Source: Heliocidaris erythrogramma (Eukaryota; Echinodermata; Echinoidea; Camarodonta; Echinometridae). Taken from it: DNA of 64,000 nucleotides. The notes below the pieces were generated by a model, which was not told the origin of the DNA, ran no database searches, and worked only from the letters and a program-made list of their open reading frames with translations. Location of the stretch: positions 52,849,021 to 52,913,020 of the forward strand of contig CM046853.1 of the NCBI GenBank assembly GCA_025617745.1. Direction: 5' to 3'. A program made the translations under genes and the position numbers. Shown here in pieces: positions 35,524-46,977 of this stretch. Each line of letters starts with the position of its first letter. The first letter of the stretch is position 1.

Positions 35524-36971
35524 AAATAATTATCTTTGAAAAAAGTAACCGATTAAAATGTTTCCACCAACTGTCTGAATATAGTCAAAACTAGCAGTTT
35601 AGAAAGATAAGAAAATTTGAAAGATTATTACAACAATATTTGTATCAGCATACCAAATAGAGAATTTGGTGGTTGTTAATGCTATTGTTTACAAACACTA
35701 CACATATCTATTAGGAAGTTTGAAGGAATATGAAACTTAAGTTTTACCACAGAGATCCCCTGTATCGAGCAAATAATTAAACTTTTTGTGATTTCAAAAT
35801 GGCAGCAAGCTGTTGAAATACATGCAGAAGAATCCTCAACTTAGCAAGACTTCAAACTTCAAACAGGTTCATTGAGTCAAAGCAGTCACGAGGCTAGATT
35901 GTCATAGAAATATGCAAATGTCACCACAGTTGGACCTTCTTTGATTTGTAATCCACAAGTGATTTTCCATGGTTTGCAATTCTTAGAATATTCCTATAAA
36001 GTTATGTCAGTATGTCAATTTGCAGTTTGCAGCATGTGGCTGAGAAGATCCAAGAATAAGCCTTCTGTATCCTTCGCAACAGTTAAATTTGATTCCAATT
36101 TTGTTCAAAAAGGAAGACAGTGACAGTTTGTTTTGGCAGTAAATTTGTTCAGAAAAAAGAAACATTCCATTCTTGAGAGATTTCATTCTTATCAGGTGAA
36201 ACTGTAAAAGAAAGAAGACAGGTGAAAGACTTGGCATGTTATAAGAGTACATTTAAATCAACAGAAAATTCTTAGGCTGAAAAAGTAGTCTTCATTACAC
36301 AATAAGCAGCACATTATACATTTTAGGACCCAACAGAAAAACATCAACAACAGCTTTGATAAAACATTTGTTTGTTTTCATCTTCATATCTCAGCAGTCA
36401 ACATGTCTATACATGTCCATTTTGATCCTCAAATTAAGACCATGTTTTCTCTGACTTCAGAATATGCCCAATGCCCACTCTCTTTTTAAATTCTGTGAGT
36501 TATCTCATAAATTCTGATTTTGCTAGTAATTATGCACAAATGATACAAAATAGTGAAGGCATATAAGCTTACCTAAAAATTTCTCATGAGCTTTGAAATC
36601 CTTTGTGACAATTATTGAAAATACCATGGCATACAGCAACTGATGTGTACCGGAGGGTACTACCTTTATCCAACAGTAGTGTCAGAAAATGGGATTATAA
36701 AATGGCTGACAATGTGAGTCCAAAGTCATTGGAAAATGGAACGTGCAAACATAATTTAATAGTTCACCGTTATTTGTGCTACGTTTTATGTGGGTTTTTC
36801 CTTTCTACATATCTTATTGGTTATCTGCTGAGATATGAAGATAAAAACAAACAAATATCAAAGCTGTGTTGACATATATATATGTCATTTAAGAACCCTT
36901 GATGTGTTATGGAGTACTAAAGTTTTATATTATTAGTGTAAAAGCATTGTCTATAATATGATCAAAGGTCT
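35524..36971. other. Non-coding intronic stretch
   Basis: AT-rich with no recognised gene or element ends. Short open frames are without domain signal. Confidence 0.5.
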
Positions 36972-38115
36972 ATATATTCCCGACTCAGCAGCGTTCCGCC
37001 GCCGGAACGTGTTATCTTGGTAAAATCTAGACACCTATAATTTCTGGTGATGCTGCCCCCAGTGTTCCGTCTTTTTTAGGGTAACAGGCCATATTTTGGG
37101 GGATAGTGTGCGCTCTAGCAGTCACATTTCTCAACGGATTTTGTTCAAATTTTGCATGAAGGTGTCTCTTGGTATAATCTAGAAACCTGTAGATTTTGGT
37201 GATGCTGCCCTCATTGTTCCGTCCTTTATAGGGTCAAAGGTCATTTGTCCAATTCAAGCACTCTTCTGCATTTCTTGATGGATTTCATTCAAATTTTGCA
37301 TGAAGGTGTCTCTTGGTGTAATCTAAAAACTTAATTTTTGGTGATGCTGCCCCCAGTGTCCCGTCTTTTATAGGGTCAAAGGTCATACTTTGGAGGATGC
37401 ATGGCGTGAGTTCACTCTGGAGGCCACATTTCCTGATGGATTTCTTTCAAATTTTTTATGGAGATATAACTTGGTATAATCTCCACATCTTTACTTTTTG
37501 GTGATGCAGCCCTCATTGTTCCATCCTTTATGGGGTCAAAGGTCATGTATTTTTGTGCTCTCTAACTTCCACATTTCTTGACGGATTTCTTTCAAATTTT
37601 ATATGGAGGTGTGTCTTAGTGAAGTCTAAACATCTTTAGTGTTTGTTGATGCTGCCCCCAGTATTCCGCTTTTTATAGGTCAAATGTCATATTTTATTTG
37701 CATGCATTCAAGAGGACACATTTGTTGACTGATTTCTTTCAGATTTTGTATGGAGGTCCATCATAGATTACTCTAGACCTCTACAGTTTTTGGTGATGCT
37801 GCCCCCAGTGTTCCGTCTTTCATAGGGTCAAAGGTCATATTTTAGTGGATATCTTGTGTGCGCTCTGAGGTCACATTTCTTGACAGATTTCTTTCAAATT
37901 TTCTATAGAGATGCATTATACTCTAATCTACACACATTGTTTTGGTGATGCTGCTCCTAGTGTTGACAATAGTCCGGGCCACTGGCGGCAATCTCTACGC
38001 CATCCTTTTGTTTGAGGGAGGGGAGGGGAGGGGGGAGGTTCTTTGTCCCTCCTTCGAATCGCTGCCAGTGCCGGGGATACATTCACATTGCACGGCAATG
38101 GACATTTCTAGTTTT
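36972..38115 (+). mobile_element. Tandem-core element, second family
   Basis: Roughly 150-bp units repeat with GGTGATGCTGCCCCCAGTGT, TATAGGGTCAAAGGTCAT and TTTCTTTCAAATTTT-type motifs (copies near 37050, 37200, 37340, 37505, 37645 and 37795). GC-rich ends: GTTCCGCCGCCGGAACG at the left, and TGCCAGTGCCGGGGATAC, a CATTGC/GCAATG hairpin and ATTTCTAG at the right. Non-coding; same architecture as 25739-26604. Confidence 0.75.
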
Positions 38116-38589
38116 GTTTGAGTCTCACAATACAAGAGAAATTATTTAACAACCTCTATAGCATCCAGATTCTGAAAAAATAAACATAGTTTGGACGTAA
38201 TCACCTTGTAAAAAGATACTTAAAACTGAAATTGTTTTGAATTCTGAAAAACCAGATTATTAGAAGGAGGTGTTGAGTCAATTTTTATTGATAGCTACAA
38301 GGGGTAGATTAGATATATTGATCTAGATGAAAACTTAAATTTGACAATCCCTAAAACACTGAAATTAGTTATACATGGATCAAAAATATTTTGAAATGTT
38401 TGCAGTTGAAATGAAACTACTCAAGTATTTAAGACTTAATACATTAAAGAACAAGTCTAAGGTTTTAGCCCTCTGTACTATCATGACTACAAACTACTCC
38501 AACACAGACCTCGTGGTCTATCTGTAATCATTATTATGAGGCTAGGAAAATGACCACTTATTTTATTACTCCCTGGAAGCCTATAACCA

Positions 38590-38822
38590 ACAAGCTTTGC
38601 TTTTACTTTTAGGCTCCTTCATATCCTCATTTCCAATTTTGTTAGTCATTCTTTACAAGTTACGACAAGTAATCCAAAGTGATATATTTTTTTTATGTAC
38701 TTATGTTTATTACATAAATACTGTATTATTTTTATTATTATCACTTCTTGTAAACAAACCGACAATATGTATTAACAATGAAATGTGAATATGAAATAAA
38801 GTGAAATTGAACTTCAACTTGA
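38590..38822 (+). mobile_element. Probable LINE 3' tail
   Basis: Ends ATGAAATAAAGTGAAATTGA then ACTTCAACTTGA, much like the tail of the CR1/L2-type fragment at 19630-20275. No reverse-transcriptase residue pattern remains. Confidence 0.4.
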
Positions 38823-39128
38823 TGCCACCGTGCAATGAGGCAGTGTGTCAAGCAAGAAAAATATAAGAAAGGGTGAAAAAAAATGGTATTCTAAAAATAT
38901 TTTGTCTTTCAGTTTAGAGATAGGACTTATTGTCATAGAAAACTCAAAGTGCACAATTTCATTGTTTGCATGGATATCTTTAAGATCTATCCGTGTATAC
39001 ATATACATACATGCATGTACAGTCATTAACCATCTACCCTCCATAACCTAGATTTATTGCAACAATTAAAGACATCTCTGTATATCATAAAAGATAAAAT
39101 ACCCTTCAGTATACCACCGCAGGGCTCT

Positions 39129-39267
39129 GGTTCATAAAACTTCTTATCAACAAGTTACAATAATTTTTATAAGCTACTGAAATCCTTAAATCTGATTGGC
39201 TGAGAGTAAATTTGTCATAGAAATGAGGCAGTTGTTATTGATAACAAGTTTCATGAAACGGGTCCTG
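39129..39267. mobile_element. MITE, relative of 28020-28157
   Basis: Shares the core TTATAAGCTACTGAAATCCT and GATTGGCTGAGAG. Ends GGTTCATAAAACTTCTTATC and AACAAGTTTCATGAAACG are inverted. A different palindromic MITE starts two bases later. Confidence 0.7.
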
Positions 39268-39268
39268 T

Positions 39269-39385
39269 GGCCTGTAACATAAAGAGATAAATATTGATAT
39301 CAATCGTAAGTCTATGGCAAACCATGTACTGAAGAGTTACAATTGATTGTAAGATTGATTGTATCTCTTTATATGTTACAGGCCC
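39269..39385. mobile_element. Palindromic MITE
   Basis: GGCCTGTAACATAAAGAGAT at the left and ATCTCTTTATATGTTACAGG at the right are inverted ends. The interior carries paired GATTGTAAGATTGATTGTA-like motifs. Confidence 0.75.
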
Positions 39386-40394
39386 CTGGTCCCTCAAAGA
39401 GGCGGTTGCAGGCAGATTAAAGCACGCTTGCTATCAACTGGTTATTTCTTTTGCTCATGAACTTTCAGTTTGACTGTCACCTGTTATCAGCTGTATAGAA
39501 CAATGCATTGCTATTTTTAATATTCATTCATAGTTACATTCTTTTAATCTTGAACTTTCAATGTGATTTACGAGTATTATTTAAGTGTGAATAGAACAAC
39601 ATAGTTGCAAATATTCTCTTTCTGTGTAAGATTATTTTAAATCTATCACCTTTTATCAGCTGTATATAAAGGCAATGCATAAGCTTAGCTCAGGCCTCAA
39701 GCTTGAATACACCACTGATACAATATCTTTCCAGTCATGATACTGGCATTAATTCTAGTGATCATTGGAATATAAGTTTAAAGCTGCGAGGTGTTAAGAA
39801 AGGATAATAGGCTGAAATAGTTTTTCATGTCTCTTCTATCCTATAACGTAACTGGAAATTTTAATTTTTCACAAAAATGAGATATTGTTCTTCTTCTTGA
39901 TTGGAGTAAGATTTTATCAAGATGTTTAATTTCTCTTTGATGTACAGGAAACAAATCTTACAACTTCTGAAAAGTCACATTAGAAGATGATGTCATGCCA
40001 TTCTTCATTCAGAATCTTTCAGAAGTTTTATATCTTTTTTTGAGTGAAAAAAAAACAACTGTCACTATAAACTTGTTGATAGTTGAGATGGAGAAGGGCA
40101 TGGAAGTCAAGCCCTTACATTCCCAAGCAGAACTCAGAAACATTTGTGATAAAACTGTCATAAATTGTTAACTCCAAAAGTTGATATTAGGGCATCAAAT
40201 AATTGCAAATGTGGACCTCTCAAGAAATTTGTGAAAGTTTTTTTTTTTGTGTGTGTGTTTTAGGGTGTTATAAACTCGTTAGTAGTTCAGATGGAGAAGG
40301 GCATGGAAGGTTTTTTTTTTTTTTTCCCTTTCCTTGTCCGGTTTCACAGCGTGATTAGAACCAAAACTTGAGAAGGATGTATTCATCCTTCTGT

Positions 40395-40485
40395 TACTAA
40401 TAATAATAATATTCTGCTTTTATATAGCGCCTAATACGTCGACGATGTCTCTAAGCGCTTTACAGATATATTACTCAGACATCTC
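40395..40485. repeat. Short dispersed repeat with TATAGCGC / GCGCTTTA
   Basis: TTATATAGCGCCTAATACG ... CTAAGCGCTTTACAGATATA, a short interspersed sequence of a type common in marine invertebrates. Full boundaries not resolved. Confidence 0.4.
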
Positions 40486-40706
40486 CTTCAATTCATTTCT
40501 TGTCATTACTTGAAAGGAAAAAAAAAAAAGTTCTAAAACTCTTCATTATCCTAAAAGAGTGTAATTTGTTGAAAACCTGCAGTGGTAACGAAAAATAACA
40601 ATTTTTTTGTATATTATTTTAGGGAAAAATATCAAATTGTAAATCACTATACATCATTGGTTAATGATGGGTAACATCATGGGCTGCTGTAACACACAGT
40701 CCAAAG

Positions 40707-40771
40707 TTGGCTGCATGTGGGAATGATTCAGAAAGACATCTGCAGCACAAACGCCTTTGACAAGTTGCAAT
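40707..40771 (+). CDS. AASS: AASS exon: short linker exon
   Basis: A 65-bp exon after CAGTCCAAAG and before GTAAGTTTG. It encodes, with the split codon from 30078, (D)WLHVGMIQKDICSTNAFD then KLQ and one base. The phase fits exactly on both sides, and WL.......FD.L resembles the family's EWLGLL...LDAL. The acceptor is AAG with a poor pyrimidine tract, and the segment is about ten residues shorter than in mammals before EGERD. Confidence 0.68.
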
Positions 40772-40859
40772 GTAAGTTTGATATGGTAACTGAAATAGTT
40801 TTCCGAATACCACTTCATTCTTCTGTTACTAATCCATATGCCTTTCTACCCATTTGTAG

Positions 40860-41036
40860 CTGAAGGAGAGCGTGACCTAGTGATCATGCGTAATGTGATC
40901 GGTGTGGATTGGCCAGATGGCACTGAGACCCAGGAAGAGATAGGATTGACCGTCTATGGAGAACCTTACGGTCTCTCAGCCATGGCTATGACTGTAGGAT
41001 ACCCAGTAGCTATTGCAGCTAATATGGTACTGGAAG
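40860..41036 (+). CDS. AASS: AASS exon: C-terminal catalytic-domain segment
   Basis: A 177-bp exon after CCCATTTGTAG and before GTATGTAAG. Encodes (S)EGERDLVIMRNVIGVDW, then PDGTETQEEIGLTVYGEPYG and LSAMAMTVGYPVAIAANMVL then EG. It matches the family pattern E(K/R)D(M/L)(I/V)VMR..(F)G...P.G....I.L..YG...G.SAMA.TVG.P.A.AA..(L)L.G. Confidence 0.96.
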
Positions 41037-41230
41037 GTATGTAAGACTAGCATTCTTGCTATCATTTTTTTTTTCACAACTGTTTGTAAATTAAGTGTTG
41101 GGTTACAGCACCTCTGGGGAATGGTGTCAGAGGACGAGAGCATCTTTGCGGTTTGAAATATTAATTTACATATTTGTTACACATATATATCAGAAAAACC
41201 CACCAGCTCCAAAATACCAATAGAACATAA

Positions 41231-41777
41231 ACAAGGCATTAGCGATAATGTGTCTCGCCCACATGCGATAACTAGAAATATCGTGATCTCTGTTGCCATG
41301 CAACAGGTCCCCCAAGTGCATAAATCTGCATAAGTTATGCTTGCATATATCTACATTACTAATGTTTGGAAAGTGACGTTTACAAAGTTATGTCATAAGA
41401 GAGTCTTGCGGGTAAACTATGTTTGACCTGAAATGACCTTTGACCTTATGTGACCTCCAATGGCACCATAACATGCAGGTCCCCTTAGTGCATCTACAAC
41501 CCAAGTTTGGTTGAAAAGTGAGTGACGGTTGCAAAGTTATCTGTCATAAGAGTCTTGCAGGTAAACTTTAACGTATGACCTCAAATGACCTTTGACCCTA
41601 TCATGTGACCTCCAACGGCACCATAACATGCAGGTCCCCTCAGTGCATCTACAACCCAAGTTTGGTTGAAAAGTGAGTGACGGTTGCAAAGTTATCTGTC
41701 ATAACGTTTGTGACGGACGACGGACGGACGCCATTTGGATCCCTTAGTCTCGCCTTCACCTCCGGTGGGCGAGACAA
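41231..41777 (-). mobile_element. Tandem-core element, inverted copy of 25739-26604
   Basis: Reverse complement of the element at 25739-26604 with fewer core units (about two). Ends CAAGGCATTAGCGATAATGT at the left and GGAGGTGGGCGAGAC-type sequence at the right. It lies in the last AASS intron. Confidence 0.8.
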
Positions 41778-41963
41778 TAATGCAAACCCAGGAACAAGTA
41801 AATGGTAAATGGTGAAAAAGGATGAGTAGTGTTTAAACAAGCTAATTCTGTTTGGGATATATGGGGTTTTTGATAACTGTGCTATCATAACCCCAATTTT
41901 GGCATTATAATTTTGTGACGAATATGTTATTTTGATCATGAAACAAACTTTCATTGATTTTTA

Positions 41964-42470
41964 TACCCCCGCCAAACGAAGTTTGAAGGGGGTATATAGG
42001 AATCAGTCGAAGGTTGGGCGGGCGGTCGGTCGGTCAGTTGCAAATCTTGCGGATCGAACTACTTCCTCAGTTTTTGACCAAAAGTCATGAAATTTGGTAC
42101 ACACATTGGTCTTGGTGGGAAAATGTGCGAGACATATTTTTTTGATGAGTGGGAATCTGCGTTGCCATGATAACGGCATATTTATGGCAGAAAATCAAGG
42201 AAACACCTTGCGGATCGAACTACTTCCTCAGCTTTTGACCGAAAGTCATGAAATTTGGTACACACATTGGTCTTAATGGGAAAATGTGCAAGACATATTT
42301 TTCGGATGAGTCGGAATCTGCGTTGCTATGGTAACGGCATATTTATGGCAGAAAATCAAGGAAACACCTTGCGGATCGAACTACTTCCTCAGTTTTCGAC
42401 CAAAAGTAAAAAAAGGCTGTTGTCACGGGGCGGGGGTATTAATCATGATCTTCAGTGATATTTCTAGTTT
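41964..42470 (+). mobile_element. Tandem-core element, third family
   Basis: Starts TATACCCCCGCCAAACGAAG, whose sequence folds with TTTGAAGGGGGTATA. Core units of 161 bp (identical chance frames at 42094 and 42255) carry CTTGCGGATCGAACTACTTC. Ends with CGGGGCGGGGGTATTA and then TGATATTTCTAG. Non-coding. Confidence 0.75.
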
Positions 42471-42708
42471 CATTTGGACCATGTATATTTTGGATACCAG
42501 ATTTGTAAAAATTGGGCTTTTGTCAGAAGGTGATGTGAAATTTTATAGATGTAAGTCAACTCATATATTTGAATGAAATTAAGAATCTTTCAATATTAAT
42601 AAATAAATGAAGATAAGTACCTGGGTATATAATATGCTGAAATAAAGATGATATTAATGCTCAAATAGTTATTCATAAACCTTTTCGTTAATTCCTTTCC
42701 CACATCAG

Positions 42709-42824
42709 GTGAGATTCAGCAGAGGGGTGTGGTCCTTCCCCTGTCCAAGGACATCTACAAGCCCATCCTCAACCGTCTCAAGGCAGAAGGTATCCGTGCA
42801 TCCACACGCTCCATCAAGGTCTAA
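42709..42824 (+). CDS. AASS: AASS terminal coding exon
   Basis: Begins after CCCACATCAG. Encodes (G)EIQQRGVVLPLSKDIYKPI, then LNRLKAEGIRASTRSIKV and TAA at 42822-42824. It matches the family C-terminus (G....G...P.SK.IY.PIL.R.KAEGI...T.S). A proline/histidine-free CACC run and a roughly 600-base 3' UTR follow. Confidence 0.96.
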
Positions 42825-43414
42825 ATACCACACCACCACCACCACCCCACCCCTCCCTTTTCCCCTTGAATCCATGCTGCAGCCTTATGATTGTACCGAG
42901 GGTAAAGTGGCTGTTCAACTTGTGGAGACCTTTAAACATTGTTTATGCAATTTCTGTGGATCCCAATGTTGAATTATCTCTTGCTTAGTGTCTAAAGAGC
43001 CCAACTTATACACGATTCCAGACAGCTGAAATGAATGCAACTAGTAGGGAGTCTTCTTGTTGCGGTAGTTACTGAGGAACAGGCTTCATCAGTGGCCCAC
43101 TCTTAGCAGCTGAGGACCAAACATGAAGTTTTTGAAGTGTTTCAGTAGACATCCATGCTAAAGGTCCCGAAAGATAGACAGACAGCTGATGTTGCATGTA
43201 TTGCTATTCTGGTGTGTGGGAGGTTTTAAACCTCATCTTTTTGCCTTTCAGGGTTCTTTAGAAAAAATTATGTGTGCATGCTGTGAGTGTTAATTTGGCT
43301 GTATTTGCAAATTATGTAGATGCATTTGAGAATAATGGTAATGGTTTTGTTTTAGATTTTTAAAGATGCTTTTTATGTGGCTTCCAGTAATGCATGCAAA
43401 CTGATAGTGTTTTG

Positions 43415-43420
43415 AATAAA
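43415..43420 (+). terminator. AASS: Candidate AASS polyadenylation signal
   Basis: AATAAA in TTTTGAATAAAGTCAAG, about 590 bases after the AASS stop codon. First canonical signal seen in the 3' flank. Confidence 0.5.
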
Positions 43421-43647
43421 GTCAAGCCTAGGTTAAGGAAAGATATCTTCTCAAAACTGATTAAGAGAAAAAATTAGAGCTACTGGGTATGTGCTGTTTT
43501 ATTATTTTTCATTAATGCTTATTGAGGAGGCCTCTCATATTGAACTTTTAAAATTGATTTATGGGACAAATCCAAAGGATCTGTCACATTTGTCAGAAAA
43601 TTATCTAATTAATTTCTCTATTGCCATTCAATCTCTTCTTTAAGAAC

Positions 43648-43858
43648 TACTGTAAAACCATAAATTTTTGTGTGCATGAAACTTTCACGATTTTTGCGAG
43701 TGGTCGAGATTCACGAAAGTTTCATGCCGCGAAATAATCAAATCACAATTGAAACAACATGAAATTATTGCAATTGGCCAAAGTTTCTTGCTGCAAAATT
43801 GTCTGTCATTAACAATTTGCGAACGTTTTATGTCGCGAAAATCTCCGGTTTTACAGTA
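43648..43858. mobile_element. MITE with TACTGTAAAACC ends
   Basis: TACTGTAAAACCATAAATTT at the left and CCGGTTTTACAGTA at the right are inverted. TA at both edges suggests Tc1/mariner-type insertion. The interior repeats CATGAAACTTTCACGA and its complement. Confidence 0.75.
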
Positions 43859-45072
43859 TATCATGCTCTATGCAGAATTTAATTTGCTTGCATTTTGAAA
43901 GTTTTTTTTAAATGTTATATAAATATAATTTTACATACTTTGTATTAGAGCCATATATGTATATGTCCTTATCCTCTTCAATCACTGTTTCAAGGCGAAC
44001 ATGCTAGGTTTTATTTTTACATTGTACACAAATGTGTATCAATTTTGAAACATAAATTGTGCCAGTGACTCGATTTTGCTGAATAGGTTACTTTACCTGG
44101 TGTATACAAGTTTATGGATGTCTCTATGAATGATGATATCACTATAAATGGAATCCACCTCGTATACAAAATTTTGTTGCTTTTTGGAAAATCCTTGAGC
44201 AGGTTTTGGGGTCAAGAGGAAGTTTTTATCAAAGAAATACCCCTATTAATTGAATTTGAGTGCATTGGTTAACTGGTCTATTGCTTTTGTTGAACTGTGT
44301 GTTCTTACAAGGGGTTTTTTAAAAGGTTTTTTTTTGTTGGTGATATTGAGTTTTATTGATTCGTGTTCACTGACCACAGTTTGTGAGATATTTAAGTATG
44401 TTATGAAACGTTTTGTGACATCCAACAGTGTAGGATAGCAAAATGTTTGTCTTGTCTATTTGTCTTGAGCCACCTTTCTTAGCATTGCATGGCAAAAGAG
44501 CCAACTCAATATGAAAAGTGAACATTCAAATCAGGCTTATTAGAATGGCTGAAAAAATCTATGTGAACTAAACACAGCTTACTGTATTCCCAACATATGG
44601 GGCGAATACTAGTTGAAATTTTCAAGCAACAGCAACTCATAGAAATATGTGGCTTAGAAAAAAACCCATGTCATTGAATGGGTTACATTATTGTATTAAT
44701 GTACTCATTGCTTTACTATTTATTTTGTTATTAATGCACAACTTTTTATGTTTATGCAGGTTGTATTCAAACAGTGTAATGTGTCTGTGTACTGAATATG
44801 GCTGAAATCTTAAAAGATTTGTTATTTTCTCTATCTGCTATTTATTACAGGCTGCAGTGTTTTCATTATTTATCAGTTTAGTTATCACCTTTGGTTTGTA
44901 TTCACTTATTCCGCACTGTTCAAGAGGCTTTTCAAACTTGTGATATTAACATATTTTAAAATTTATTTATATGTGTATATGATCATATTCACCGACTTTG
45001 CAAGCCAAGCAAGAATTGCATTTTAAATACCCCCATCTTCCCATGTTTGTATAACAACCTTCATATTCAGCG

Positions 45073-45484
45073 TTGACCCTTTCAGAACAGGAATTATTTA
45101 ATGGCTAAATTGATCATATTTTTTTCTTCAAATTGGCAACAATATTTTTCTTTTAGTGCTTCGTGGTTCAATTAAGATGTAATGTCCTTGAAAACATTAT
45201 ACATGGTTAGGAATTTTGTCAAAGTTGAAAATTTGCCAATTTGGATTAAAAAAGCAATGATTTTGAACCTCTCAATGTGTTGCCAATTTAAGGATTTTAA
45301 AGCCTATTCTCGTTTTTAAAATTCCTGGCATCAAACGCATTATGGTCATGCAACAAAAATGGACATAATGTGTGCAGAAATCTTTGCTCTTTCTACTCAT
45401 GCATCTGGTATGTTTTTTAGAGCTCTGAATCAAAATTTATTCAGTCAAACCACAAAATGTGGTCAATTGTCTCGAAAGGGTTAA
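45073..45484 (+). mobile_element. piggyBac-like MITE, copy C
   Basis: Paralogue of 652-1068 carried in the duplicated block. The left TTAA has become TTGA; the right TTAA is intact. Confidence 0.7.
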
Positions 45485-46135
45485 TGCTTTCACGTCCCAA
45501 AAGATATCTTTTAGTATGGCTGTGTTTATATTTTGCTGAAATTCATATTTATGGCAGTGTTGGCAAGGTTGGTTGCCTTTTATATGACTCAGCTTCAGTG
45601 AAGCCGTATATTTGTTGAAGAGGAATACATGCACACAACTAATCTTGTGATGTTGATACTTATTGTGTTCTTTTGTGTTCTTTGTTTTCCTTTTCTGTAA
45701 ATTTTGAATTTTTGAATGTTTTGAATGTATTTTAGACATGTTAGTCATGGTTTCTTTACAATATGTAGAGTAAGTAATTCCTGAAATATGGAAGTGTTGG
45801 TTGTGTGGTCACATGGATAGGGATGGGGATTTATGGAGAGTTGAAGGTTCAAGCCTTGGCAAGGGACTTGTTCTTCATTATGCAAGTTTAAATGAAAGGG
45901 AAAAATAGAAACTTGTGTGTAATGATATGTTGTATCAACATTGGAATCAGACCTACTTTCCTTCATTATGCAACTTTAAATGAAGAAAAAAGTAAAATAA
46001 AGGAGACACCTAAATTGTAAATCATCTAAAAATTGGAATTGGACAAATTCACTCAGTGATATGATTATCAAAGAAGCAATGGATATTTGTGTCTCTGACA
46101 TCTGTCAGCGTATGCAGACATTTTAAATGAATTAA

Positions 46136-46186
46136 ATGAATTCATGGTGAACAACTAAATGATTTAGTTGTTCACCATGAATTCAT
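46136..46186. repeat. Perfect 25-bp palindrome
   Basis: The left arm starts ATGAATTCATGGTGAACAAC (46136-46160), one G follows, and the exact reverse complement runs 46162-46186. The left duplicate (about 1696-1720) has only one arm. Confidence 0.9.
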
Positions 46187-46747
46187 CTGCACAGTTCAGA
46201 GAAAGCGGAATAGATGGAGTTCAAAACTTTGAAATGATAATTTAGTATGTTTATAAGCAAAGGGACTTGATTACCTCAAAACAAGTGTTTAATGAATCAT
46301 GTTTGCTGCTCGAAATAGTGTTGTTACCTCCATTGACAAAGTATTGCTATAAATATTGCTTATAGCACATCACTATTATGGGCAGTTATGGGCGCCAAAT
46401 GATTTTGTTTTCATGACCAAGTACATGCATGTATATATTAATTATTTTTATTTTGTTGTTGTTGCATTATTTTTGCCTTCTTAAATTCTTAGTGTACTGT
46501 AATACATATTTTATCATTCTAAAGTTTACAATATGTATTTTAACTCTGGTATATCAAAATCATGATTCTATGAATTTCATCATACTATCAATTTGCTCAG
46601 TACTATGATTTTAAAAGCACAAATCATATTCAGAATAATGGATATTATCTCTTCTGTGTCCCTGTTTATTATTTTTAAAGCTATAAAATAAGCATCTGAT
46701 GCGTTCTACTGCACCGGTAAATCTTAAATTCATAAGAATTTATCAAT

Positions 46748-46977
46748 AGACCTGTTTACTGAGTTATTCGAATTTTATGCATATTTTTGAAACAAAGGTT
46801 GTTCTTGACAACCTGAAAGATGGCCAGAGGCTTGACAGACATAGCAACAAGTAATGTATGCAAACTGGAATCCAAGTATTGTAGTTCATTCATTAATAAC
46901 AGGTTAATGGAATACCTCGTTACTAGGTCCCCAGGAAAGAAACATCCATAAATTTGAATAACTTAGTAAACAGGTCT
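46748..46977. mobile_element. MITE present in only one of two duplicate copies
   Basis: Begins AGACCTGTTTACTGAGTTAT and ends ATAACTTAGTAAACAGGTCT, inverted ends of about 30 bp. The corresponding site in the left copy (about 2236-2244, ATCAATTGTC) is empty, with a 2-bp (AT or TA) target. A decayed relative lies at about 49020-49141. Confidence 0.9.

Larger units (their letters stand above)
3422..42824 (+). pseudogene. AASS: AASS gene copy, 5'-incomplete (LKR/SDH, lysine degradation)
   Basis: Eleven exons were recognised: 3422-3570 (broken), 4402-4461, 21437-21547, 23237-23345, 23703-23779, 26911-27145, 28518-28613, 29957-30078, 40707-40771, 40860-41036 and 42709-42824. In a complete enzyme the reductase half makes saccharopine from lysine and 2-oxoglutarate, and the dehydrogenase half splits it to glutamate and aminoadipate semialdehyde, in mitochondria. 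Here only the tail of the reductase half is present. The nucleotide-binding start of the dehydrogenase half was not found between 4462 and 21436. Exons from 21437 on are open, in phase and well conserved. The broken first exon, the missing Rossmann exons and the duplicated flank argue for a truncated tandem copy. A functional gene with missed exons or assembly errors remains possible. Confidence 0.7.
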
